Shown here: positions 24,308 to 31,955 of the stretch, piece after piece
How the letters are laid out: each line of letters opens with the position of its first letter
Numbering within the stretch: position 1 is the stretch's first letter
NCBI GenBank assembly: GCA_011525915.1
Contig: WYBM01000012.1
Location: 62,001 to 126,000, forward strand
Source of the DNA: Ardenticatenaceae bacterium
Lineage (GTDB): Bacteria; Chloroflexota; Anaerolineae; Promineifilales; Promineifilaceae
Direction of reading: 5' to 3'
DNA: 64,000 bases
The notes under the pieces: generated by a model
The model's input: only the letters and a program-made list of their open reading frames with translations
Told to the model about the DNA's origin: nothing
Database searches by the model: none
Position numbers and translations under genes: made by a program

Positions 24308-26706
24308 TGGTTAGGGCGGGCCAGGACAATGCGCCGCAGTTCATGGATGTAACTGTTTAAGCCCTCAGCGTATGTATCCAGGTAATGCTGGGCCATCCGG
24401 GCAGCCAGAGATTTGTAACCGGCACCGCTCAGAGCGGCCACGTGTGGCCGGAAGTCACGCAGCGTCATGTGCATCACACCCTGGGCATTGGTGAGCACCC
24501 CCCAGGCCAGGCTTTTCTTTTTGTTGTCATCTTTGGCCGTACTAAAACGGGTGAGGGTGCTGCCAGGCGCCACCTGACCCACGTTGGCAAACACTTCTCG
24601 CCCCTTGATAAGATCATTAAGCAGGTCAAAACGATTGGGGACGGCGTCTAGCAGCCGCTGTACAGGCGCGGGCATATTGGCCAACAGCTTGATAGAGCCG
24701 GCGCTGGCGCTTTCACCCTGTAGACCAATCTCTTTGGCCCGACGGAGCACCTGCCCAAAACCGGCCAGCGTTGCCAGGTAGGTGCGCTGCTGCTGCTCAA
24801 ATTCGGCGTAAGGAGCCTGGCTTTGTTTATAAGCAGCCAGGGTGGCCAGCACACGGCCGTGCAGCGCCAATAAATCCAGTTCCCGCAGCGGCGCTTCAAA
24901 TACGAGGGGATAGACCCGGTCACGAGGATTAAACCGAGAAGCGTCTATGGGGATAAGAATGGCCGGGTTTACCTCACGGCCGTCACTAAAAGCCGCCTGG
25001 GCGGCCGCAGCCACGTCGCGGTTACGCGGCGTCTGCCCCAGGGCGGCTACCTCTGCCGCCAGTGTGGGGTCTGGCTGGTAAGTGACCGCATGGATAGCCC
25101 GGTAAAGGATGAGCAAATCATTCACTGTCAGGTCTAACCGTTCGCTGCGTTGTTGGCACGCTTTGCGCGTGGTCAGCAGCATTTGCAGGTTTACTTTGTC
25201 TGTTTCGGCGCTCACTTCAACCGAGATGCGCGGCAGCTGCTCAATAAAGCGCTTTTCGGCCGATTCCAGCGGGAAGGTCAGGGGTTTTACGGGCGCGCTG
25301 CCACGGTTGTTCTGCGCGGGCACAGGCGGAGGCATGTTCCGCAGATACACCGCCCAGGCCATCGCTTCCTGCGTAAAAATTTCTGCCAGCGCGGCCCCCC
25401 ACACACCATCGAAGAAGATGTGTGACTGGTCAAAGACCATCGTCTGGCCGGTGTCATACAAGGTCAGGGCATGGTCACCCACACCGCGCTCTCCCTGGCG
25501 AATGTCGCCGAGGGTCAGGTGGACGGGGCGCTGATCAAAATTTAGAAGGATAGGCGCCTGCTGCAACCTGCCCAGGCTGGCCACCACTGCTTTGTTCAGG
25601 CTGCGGCGCAGGTCAGCCAGGGCTGCTCGTTTGATGGTTGCCAGCGTGGAAAGTTTTACGGCCGTTGTGCCTGTGGGCAGGGCATCAATGGCGGCCACCT
25701 GTTCACGTACAGCCGTAACTTCCGCCGGGCGTTGGCCGTCAGGACCACACACCGGTATCAGGTAATAGCGCCCCTGGACAACAAGACCGATCTGTAACTG
25801 GGTCCAGGTCAGCGGGGTACGCATTTCACCATAAGCCCCCGGTTCCAGGTAGGCCCATAGAGAAAGCTGCTGTTGGTACTCCTTTAACGCCGGCCGTAAG
25901 GCCTGTAAGCGGGCCGTCCACGCCTGGTAAGCGTCTGCGCTCAGCATGTGAGTGTGGGCCGCCAGGAACTGGTCAAATGTATGGCGGCGGTAAGCGGCGT
26001 AATGGTGTTTGGGGTCAGCGTCACGGCCACGAGCATACGGCCGTTGCTTTTCCCAGGCCGCGTACAAACCAGCGTAATGTGCCGCGTCTGGCTGCCTGGC
26101 CGTCACCGCAGCCAGCGTCGAAAGGACCATACGTTCACGCCATTCATTGGCCAGCAAATCTGGATATTGGTGCAAAATGTGAATGGCGGCCATCACCCAG
26201 GCAGTCATGCGGTCTACCGGACGCAGTGCGATCTGGTGTTTGGCCAGCATGGCGTCAAAGCCACACGTCTCATTGGCATGGCGGGCACTATCTTCACGCA
26301 GCGCATACGTCACGTAATATTGCCACAAGCCATCGGGGAAGGCCTCTTCCGGATCTTTGCCCGCCAGCTTGAGTAAATTCTGGTAGCCCCAAATGACGGC
26401 CGCCGGTCCAGCAAAAAAAGCACCATACATGGCCTTGTCCAGCGCTGCTTCCACCCCCTTGAAGAGCAGGTTAATATCGCGCTGAACGTTGGCGTCTGGC
26501 GGGCGACGACCCGGCAGCCGCGCCAGGCCGTTCAAAATGACGCCAGGCACATTACCGGCCGGCACCAGGCGCGCGATGACATCGACGGCCGCGTCAATCT
26601 CTGGCAGAGAAAGTGAGGACACCTCACGCAGCGGCAGGGAGTGGGCAATGGTGCGCAGGTTATCGGCCGTGGCCATGGAAACCTGGGTGTAATGCTGCCT
26701 GTCCAT
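24298..26706 (-). CDS. Large protein with HxxxDG acyltransferase-like motif
   Basis: 802 residues, cytosolic, with no signal or membrane span. I do not recognise an established family by sight. Two features point to the CoA-dependent acyltransferase fold (carnitine/chloramphenicol acyltransferases, condensation domains): HIFFDG at 429-434 matches the catalytic HxxxDG, and LTVNDLLILYRA at about 526-537 resembles the TxND stretch that follows it in that superfamily. Residues 1-280 are helical. The ATG at 26706 follows GGAGCAGGTGTT. It is convergent with the sugar operon, and the beta-propeller lipoprotein gene precedes it by 20 bases on the same strand. Acyl donor and acceptor unknown. Confidence 0.6.
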   Translation of the reverse strand: MDRQHYTQVSMATADNLRTIAHSLPLREVSSLSLPEIDAAVDVIARLVPAGNVPGVILNGLARLPGRRPPDANVQRDINLLFKGVEAALDKAMYGAFFAGPAAVIWGYQNLLKLAGKDPEEAFPDGLWQYYVTYALREDSARHANETCGFDAMLAKHQIALRPVDRMTAWVMAAIHILHQYPDLLANEWRERMVLSTLAAVTARQPDAAHYAGLYAAWEKQRPYARGRDADPKHHYAAYRRHTFDQFLAAHTHMLSADAYQAWTARLQALRPALKEYQQQLSLWAYLEPGAYGEMRTPLTWTQLQIGLVVQGRYYLIPVCGPDGQRPAEVTAVREQVAAIDALPTGTTAVKLSTLATIKRAALADLRRSLNKAVVASLGRLQQAPILLNFDQRPVHLTLGDIRQGERGVGDHALTLYDTGQTMVFDQSHIFFDGVWGAALAEIFTQEAMAWAVYLRNMPPPVPAQNNRGSAPVKPLTFPLESAEKRFIEQLPRISVEVSAETDKVNLQMLLTTRKACQQRSERLDLTVNDLLILYRAIHAVTYQPDPTLAAEVAALGQTPRNRDVAAAAQAAFSDGREVNPAILIPIDASRFNPRDRVYPLVFEAPLRELDLLALHGRVLATLAAYKQSQAPYAEFEQQQRTYLATLAGFGQVLRRAKEIGLQGESASAGSIKLLANMPAPVQRLLDAVPNRFDLLNDLIKGREVFANVGQVAPGSTLTRFSTAKDDNKKKSLAWGVLTNAQGVMHMTLRDFRPHVAALSGAGYKSLAARMAQHYLDTYAEGLNSYIHELRRIVLARPNHHR

Positions 26707-26726
26707 AACACCTGCTCCTGCGTATG

Positions 26727-28127
26727 CTAACGAACGGCTGGCGAACCGGCGTTATCAACAAAGGGAACGGGTTCGCTGCTGCCAGACATGAGCCATACGA
26801 TATGCCGCTGTGGGTAGTAATCTGACCACTGCCCGGTGGGAAGCCCACCCTGAATGGCCTCATAGAGGGGATTGTCGTTTTCTATGCGTACAAAAAGCAG
26901 TGAACCATCGGCGAGCTCCTGAACGTGAGCAAAAGCGTGGTCAGCGGCCTGGGTCACGGCCGTTTCCCCAGAGCCATCGGCATTCAGCCGCCACAATGTG
27001 GTGTCATAAAAGCGGAAGCTGAGGCCGCTGTCATCGGTCAGCGCATGTTCCGCCGTCTGCTGCCGGGTGGTGTAATAAAGGCTGCCCGTATGCTGGCCCA
27101 CAAAGACCATTTCCACCGGTTGGGTTGTGGGGATGACGGTCACGGCCGTGTTGGCCGGGTTTCCTGTCACCAATTGACGACCATCCACCGTGGTGGACCA
27201 GGCATAGCCGGAAACAGCCACCCAGCGGCTTTTATCTGGTGTCAACACCAGGTTGCTGATGAGCTCTGCAAACGGTTCTAATTGGGTGCTGGTTGTTAAA
27301 TCGTAACGGCCGATGCCCAGGTTGGTGCAGTTGGTGGTGTAGAGCAAAATGTCCTGCGCCGTCCATTCCAGCACCCCCATCAGATAGCCATAGGCCGTGC
27401 CGCCCTCGGCTTCATATAACTCTTCGCTGGGGGAGCGGCCGCCGCCGCCGCAGCCGGGTGGGTCTACGGTGAGCGTGCCATTTAACTGTGGTTCGCCCCA
27501 TGTGCCGGCGTCGTTGACAGATACCGTATAGACTTCTACCACCGGCACGGGCATGGTAAGGGTCTGACCAGAAGCAATGTCAACCCATGTCTTCTCCACT
27601 GTTTCCGTGGTGGGATGAAAGTACGCCAGGCGCCGGCCGTCTGGCGACCAGGCCGCCGGCCGCACAAAGTCGGCGTCTTTGGCCACTGTTTGCCGGTGAC
27701 CCTGCCAGTCGGCCAGCCGGATCTCGTTGTTGGTGGTGTGGTAATAGAGCAAGGTACGGCCGTCAGGCGACCATTTCAGGAAAAGCATGCGGCAATACTC
27801 GTCGGCCGGGCAATCATCCACCCACACCGGGTCACCCTTTTGAGCCAGGTCTTGAATGTAAAGGTTCTGGTCCTGTACATAAGCAAAGTAGCCATCTGTG
27901 GAGGGGGTGATAAGGGTGGTTGTGGGTGTTGGGCGTGGCCCGGCAGTGGCCCCGTCTATCAGGGGTGTGGGGGGGGCGTCTGTGGAACGGACAACGGCCG
28001 TGGTTACGGCCGTGGTTACCTCTTCAGGCGCATCGTTCAATGAGTTTGATTCTGTTGTGGGCACACAGGCTGCCAGCCCTAAACCAACCAGCAGCACGCC
28101 CAAAAGTGTCAATCGCTTTAGCTGCAT
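26727..28127 (-). CDS. Beta-propeller lipoprotein (PD40/WD40-like)
   Basis: About 466 residues from ATG 28127, which has AGGAG 8 bases upstream; the upstream in-frame start at 28187 is disfavoured. The signal peptide ends GLAAC (lipobox). After a Thr/Pro-rich spacer there are propeller blades with the repeat motifs LKWSPDGRTLLYYHT and AAWSPDGRRLAYFHP, plus DLTTSTQLEPF and LVLTPDKSRWVAV. TolB-like propellers usually mediate protein contacts at the cell surface. It lies 20 bases upstream of the 802-residue gene on the same strand, so they may be co-expressed. Confidence 0.82.
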   Translation of the reverse strand: MQLKRLTLLGVLLVGLGLAACVPTTESNSLNDAPEEVTTAVTTAVVRSTDAPPTPLIDGATAGPRPTPTTTLITPSTDGYFAYVQDQNLYIQDLAQKGDPVWVDDCPADEYCRMLFLKWSPDGRTLLYYHTTNNEIRLADWQGHRQTVAKDADFVRPAAWSPDGRRLAYFHPTTETVEKTWVDIASGQTLTMPVPVVEVYTVSVNDAGTWGEPQLNGTLTVDPPGCGGGGRSPSEELYEAEGGTAYGYLMGVLEWTAQDILLYTTNCTNLGIGRYDLTTSTQLEPFAELISNLVLTPDKSRWVAVSGYAWSTTVDGRQLVTGNPANTAVTVIPTTQPVEMVFVGQHTGSLYYTTRQQTAEHALTDDSGLSFRFYDTTLWRLNADGSGETAVTQAADHAFAHVQELADGSLLFVRIENDNPLYEAIQGGLPTGQWSDYYPQRHIVWLMSGSSEPVPFVDNAGSPAVR

Positions 28128-28270
28128 CGTGCATCTCCTACACTGGGCAAGATAACGCCATTGTACAACCGATTTTGTCTTGTTCACAAAGCACCGCCGC
28201 CCTTCCGTAGGCTTATCGGCACTATTTCACCACTTTGGTAGGCTGAAGGATAGTTACATTGCCTATTTAG

Positions 28271-28322
28271 GTAATCGGCAAAAAGTTTTTGGAAAAAGAG
28301 CGAGCGAATTGCGGCCGATTAC
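28271..28322. repeat. 9-bp inverted repeat in intergenic region
   Basis: GTAATCGGC at 28271-28279 pairs with GCCGATTAC at 28314-28322 across a 34-base loop. It lies next to a stronger hairpin at 28326-28380 in the 248-base gap between the lipoprotein gene start and the Rmt-like gene stop. No coding content is visible in the gap. Confidence 0.5.
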
Positions 28323-28325
28323 TCG

Positions 28326-28380
28326 GGTAAACCGCGAGAAAACGCCTCTTTTTACATCTGAAAGCTTTTCGCGGTTTACC
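28326..28380 (-). terminator. Hairpin overlapping the stop codon of the Rmt-like gene
   Basis: GGTAAACCGCG (28326-28336) pairs perfectly with CGCGGTTTACC (28370-28380); adding GAGAAAA/TTTT extends the pairing imperfectly. The right arm includes the TAA stop of the minus-strand gene at 28376. It is a probable 3'-end or terminator structure, with a long loop of 33 bases and no clear U tract. Confidence 0.5.
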
Positions 28381-29188
28381 TAGCATCGGTAGTAACCAGA
28401 AAAGCCAGTTCGGTGGCAAATTCAAAACGCTGCACCTGCCAGCCACGGCCGTCGGCCAACTGCCAAAAGTGCGCTTCATAATGGGCGTCCATCCCCTTGC
28501 CCCACCCTCCCAGGCTTTGCCGCGGATAAGAAATAAGCAGATACCGGGTATGAAGTGTACGCAGCAAACGAGCGGCAGCACCCTTCTCCGTTTGCTCCAA
28601 ACAGGGCAGGGTTTTAAGAAGCAGCACCAGATCAGCCGGTTCCGTAGGGGGGCGGCTAAGAACGTCTTGATGATGAGCCCGGCCGTTGACCCCCGCCAGG
28701 GTAAAAAACGTCTGTAAAAAGGCCATCATGTCGCCGTAAATATCATAGGCTTCATACAGCGCGCCGTCGGCCAGGGGCATCCAGGGGTGACTGAGCGGGT
28801 TCAGGCCACAGGCCACGTCCACCACATGGCGAATGGGTGGCAATCCGGCCAGTATGGTGGTGTAAAAATCTTCCAGAATAGGCAGCCGTTCACGGGTGGA
28901 AACATGCCCACGCATCAGGTCATGGCAGGTCTGGCGGAAGACGGCCGTGTCCCCTTGTGCCGCCTGCAGCGCCGCCAACGCTTGAGCGTAATCAATTTTT
29001 GTTTCCAGGTATGCCCCCCCCACCTGATGCAGCTTGTTCTTCGTCCCCTTTACTGCCTCCTTAAAGCTGCGCCGTTTTGCCAGTTCACCAGCACCAATGC
29101 GCCGGATGAGTTCCGGAGCCATGAAGCGGTATTTGGGGGAGGCGGTGACGGCCGTGATCAGAGCCTCTAACTGTTCAGCATGATTCAT
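28376..29188 (-). CDS. RmtB/ArmA-like 16S rRNA (guanine1405-N7)-methyltransferase
   Basis: 270 residues that align by eye along the full length of RmtB: ASPKYRFM...LIRRI, HVSTRERLP at 95-103, AdoMet motif DVACGLNPL at 124-132, QDVLSRPPTEPADLVLLLK, LPCLEQTEKGAAARLL and the signature YPRQSLGGWGKGM. These are the residues that position G1405 of 16S rRNA in the family. Methylation there blocks 4,6-disubstituted 2-deoxystreptamine aminoglycosides. The neighbours are tgt and an RsmF-like gene (RNA modification), not resistance or mobile genes, which suggests a resident chromosomal enzyme. A divergent paralogue is at 6651-7484. Confidence 0.88.
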   Translation of the reverse strand: MNHAEQLEALITAVTASPKYRFMAPELIRRIGAGELAKRRSFKEAVKGTKNKLHQVGGAYLETKIDYAQALAALQAAQGDTAVFRQTCHDLMRGHVSTRERLPILEDFYTTILAGLPPIRHVVDVACGLNPLSHPWMPLADGALYEAYDIYGDMMAFLQTFFTLAGVNGRAHHQDVLSRPPTEPADLVLLLKTLPCLEQTEKGAAARLLRTLHTRYLLISYPRQSLGGWGKGMDAHYEAHFWQLADGRGWQVQRFEFATELAFLVTTDAR

Positions 29189-29205
29189 AACTAGCCGGGA
29201 GTGAC

Positions 29206-29254
29206 CAGTGGTCAGTATTCAGTGGTCAGTAACCAGACTGAATACTGACCACTG
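29206..29254. repeat. CAGTATTCAGTGGTCAG-type palindromic repeat, site 1
   Basis: CAGTGGTCAGTATTCA (29206-29221) is perfectly complementary to TGAATACTGACCACTG (29239-29254), a 16-bp stem with a 17-base loop; CAGTGGTCAGTA also repeats directly inside. It fills the 76-base gap between the Rmt-like gene and tgt. A related repeat is at 45428-45505. Confidence 0.85.
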
Positions 29255-29264
29255 AATACTATAT

Positions 29265-30359
29265 CTAGGGTAAATTCTCCATCAACTGGGTCATGAAGCG
29301 CAAGTTATGCATGGTGGCCAGGCGCGGATAGAGGGAGTCATTTAACTTAAAAAGGTGGTGCAGGTAGCCCAATGAATAGCGGGTGCAGGTAGGGCAGTCA
29401 CAAAATTCGGAAAGGGGACGGCCGTCCTTGACGTGTTTCTTGTCGTTTATGTAAACATAACGAAAGAAGTTGCCTCGCTCATCGGGTGGATGGGTGGCCG
29501 GGTCGGTGGTAAATGTGTACAGACGGCCGTGGCGGGCATCCCGTGTAGGCATGGTACTGTCAAAAATCTCGTAACCCAGCCGGGCACAGGCAGCCACGTT
29601 GGCCGGATGACCAATACCCAATCCGTGTAAAGTAAAGCGGCGTGGTATCAACTCACGCACATAAGCGACCATCTCTACTAACAAATGACCTTCACCATCC
29701 AGCGGCCAGCCGCCGTAGCCATACCCATCAAAGCCAATTTCCAGGAGCTGCTCAGCACATTGGCGGCGCAGCGTCTGGCTGCCCCCGCCCTGGACGACGG
29801 CCACAAGATACGGCCTTAATCCCTCTCGACCACCGACAATCCGCGTAAATTCCGCCTTGCAGCGCCGCGCCCAGGCCACCGTGCGCCGCACCGACTTTTC
29901 CTGCTCGGTCGGGGGATCATCTACATGCGTGCAGTCATCCAGGCAGATGACCACGTCGGCACCATAGCTCAGCTGCAGCTGCACACTCTTCTCCGGCGTC
30001 AGGTTAAACTTACGTTCACTGCCTTCGGGCTTAAAGGCAGCCCCCTTATCACTGATGGAACCGCTTTTGGCGTTTTGCCGCAGCAGCGAGTAGACTTGAA
30101 ACCCGCCGGAGTCGGTAAAGATAGGGCCCTGCCAGCCTGACATCTTATGTAAACCGCCCAGGGCTTGAATGGTGGAAGACCCCGGCTTTTGCATAAGATG
30201 AAAAACATTCATCTGCACGGCCGTGATGCCACATTGTCCTAAATCTGCCGCATCCACCGCCCGTACCACCCCCTGGGTGCCATCGGGCAAAAAAGCCGGC
30301 AGCGGCAGACGGCCGTGAGGCAAGGTGAGTTCGGTTATGGGTAATCCATCATCAGTCAT
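29265..30359 (-). CDS. tgt: Divergent tRNA-guanine transglycosylase
   Basis: 364 residues. It follows bacterial Tgt along its length: DSGGFQVYSL, LTPEKSVQLQLSYGADVV, FDSTMPTRDARHGRLYTF carrying the catalytic Asp, and the zinc site CDCPTCTRYSLGYLHHLF. It exchanges G34 of tRNAs with GUN anticodons for a 7-deazaguanine (preQ1 or queuine). Differences from standard Tgt: LDDC for FDEC, and GYGYGGWPLDGEGH in place of the GGLAVGE base-recognition loop, so base specificity may be altered. It sits between the Rmt-like gene and a divergent RsmF-like gene, an RNA-modification group. Confidence 0.85.
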   Translation of the reverse strand: MTDDGLPITELTLPHGRLPLPAFLPDGTQGVVRAVDAADLGQCGITAVQMNVFHLMQKPGSSTIQALGGLHKMSGWQGPIFTDSGGFQVYSLLRQNAKSGSISDKGAAFKPEGSERKFNLTPEKSVQLQLSYGADVVICLDDCTHVDDPPTEQEKSVRRTVAWARRCKAEFTRIVGGREGLRPYLVAVVQGGGSQTLRRQCAEQLLEIGFDGYGYGGWPLDGEGHLLVEMVAYVRELIPRRFTLHGLGIGHPANVAACARLGYEIFDSTMPTRDARHGRLYTFTTDPATHPPDERGNFFRYVYINDKKHVKDGRPLSEFCDCPTCTRYSLGYLHHLFKLNDSLYPRLATMHNLRFMTQLMENLP

Positions 30360-30405
30360 TGAACCAGGCCTGTGATCAAGTGATCATCAAAACAAAAGAT
30401 CATGT

Positions 30406-31833
30406 ATGTCTACTATAAATATGCCGCCGGAATTTCTTGCTCGCATGAACCATTTGCTGGGCGCTGACTATGACGCCTTTGCTGCCAGTTACACACAGCC
30501 GCCACACATGGGCCTGCGTGTGAATACGCTGAAGGTGCCTGTGGCCGATTTTATCAGTAAATGGCCGTTTGCGCTGAAACCGGTGGGCGCTTATGCTCCG
30601 GCCGGCTTTCTGGTCACAGATGAGAGCAAACCCGGCAGCCACCCTGCCCACGCCGCCGGGCTGTATTACCTGCAAGAGCCATCGGCCATGGCCGTAGCCC
30701 CCTTGGTAGACCCGCAGCCTGGCGAGTGGGTGTTAGACATCGCCGCGGCACCAGGCGGTAAAGCCACGCACCTGGCCGCCCTGCTGGGCAGCGGCCTGCC
30801 AGGCAGCAGCGGTCTGCTGGTGGCCAATGATATTGACGCCAAACGTGCAGGCATCCTGGTGGAAAACCTGGAACGCTGGGGGGTGCGTAATGCCCTGGTC
30901 ACCAACGCCCACCCGGAACATCTGGCCCAGCAGTTTGGCCCCGTTTTTGACAAAGTGCTGGTGGACGCCCCCTGCTCTGGCGAAGGCATGTTCCGGCGGC
31001 TGGGCGCTTTTGACTGGAGCCAGACAACTGTGCTGGCCTGTGCCCGGCGGCAAACGGCCGTGCTGGCCACGGCCGCTCAGCTGGTAAAGCCAGGAGGGCG
31101 GCTGATCTACGCCACCTGCACCTTTGCCCCGGAAGAAAACGAAATGGTCATCGCCCGCTTCCTGCAAGACCATGCCGACTTCGCCTTGGTAGACCCCCCT
31201 CGTCATCAAGGGTTTGACCGGGGACGGCCGTCCTGGGTAGGGGATGACTTACCGGGCGACACCCTGGACAAAACCATCCGTCTCTGGCCACATCGTTTCC
31301 CCGGTGAGGGGCATTTTATCGCCGTCATGCAGCGCACAGACACAAAAAAACCTGCCAGGATCACGACCCATCGTCGCCTAAACCCTGGCAGGTTAGAAAA
31401 ACCCCAAGCCTCAGATTTAAAAGCGTGGCGGGCGTTTGCCCAGGCCACGCTGCGGGACCCGTGGCCGGAAGAGCGCATGCGCCTGAGAAACGGCCGTCTC
31501 ACGCTGCTGCCGGAAGAGGCCCTGGAAACTGGCACTGTAAAATGTGTGCGTTATGGTCTGTTGTTGGGGGAGTGTCGAAAGGGGTACTTCAAACCAGCAC
31601 ATGCTCTGGCCCTGGCGTTAAGGGCAGATGATGTGGTCACGGCCGTGGATTTTCCCCCAGAGACCTCTGAAATCATGGCTTACCTCTCTGGCCACGATCT
31701 GCCCTTAATGGTGAAGGGCCGTAAAGGATGGGGGTTGATCACGGTAGGCGGTTTTCCGGTGGGGTGGGGCAAAATTGCAAACGGCCGTGTTAAGAACCAT
31801 TATCCACACGGTTTACGCCAACGTACCGATTAA
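30406..31833 (+). CDS. RsmF/NOL1-NOP2-Sun family rRNA m5C methyltransferase
   Basis: 475 residues. An N-terminal region with LRVNTLKVP is followed by a Rossmann methyltransferase with IAAAPGGKATHLAALL (AdoMet), VDAPCSGEGMFRR (motif IV Cys) and TCTFAPEENE (motif VI catalytic Cys). The C-terminal part (about 350-475) matches the RNA-binding tail of RsmF (m5C1407 in E. coli). Codons for about KKPARITTHRRLNPGRLEKP contain a palindromic element (31349-31394) inserted in frame in the linker between the two halves. It diverges from tgt with a 46-base gap. Confidence 0.92.
   Translation: MSTINMPPEFLARMNHLLGADYDAFAASYTQPPHMGLRVNTLKVPVADFISKWPFALKPVGAYAPAGFLVTDESKPGSHPAHAAGLYYLQEPSAMAVAPLVDPQPGEWVLDIAAAPGGKATHLAALLGSGLPGSSGLLVANDIDAKRAGILVENLERWGVRNALVTNAHPEHLAQQFGPVFDKVLVDAPCSGEGMFRRLGAFDWSQTTVLACARRQTAVLATAAQLVKPGGRLIYATCTFAPEENEMVIARFLQDHADFALVDPPRHQGFDRGRPSWVGDDLPGDTLDKTIRLWPHRFPGEGHFIAVMQRTDTKKPARITTHRRLNPGRLEKPQASDLKAWRAFAQATLRDPWPEERMRLRNGRLTLLPEEALETGTVKCVRYGLLLGECRKGYFKPAHALALALRADDVVTAVDFPPETSEIMAYLSGHDLPLMVKGRKGWGLITVGGFPVGWGKIANGRVKNHYPHGLRQRTD
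31349..31394. repeat. Palindromic element inside the RsmF-like coding sequence
   Basis: AACCTGCCAGG (31349-31359) and CCTGGCAGGTT (31384-31394) are perfect 11-bp arms with a 24-base loop. The palindrome lies inside an open reading frame at the junction between the methyltransferase and the C-terminal domain, adding about 15 residues without breaking the frame. Confidence 0.8.
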
Positions 31834-31955
31834 CTTAATGTGCAACTTCTAAGCGGCCACCAGGTATCCAACTATGCAGTGAACGCCTCAATTGGCACTG
31901 GCTTCACGAGATGTTTTATGTATGTCAATACTTTTAGCGGAAAGTAGAGATTTTA

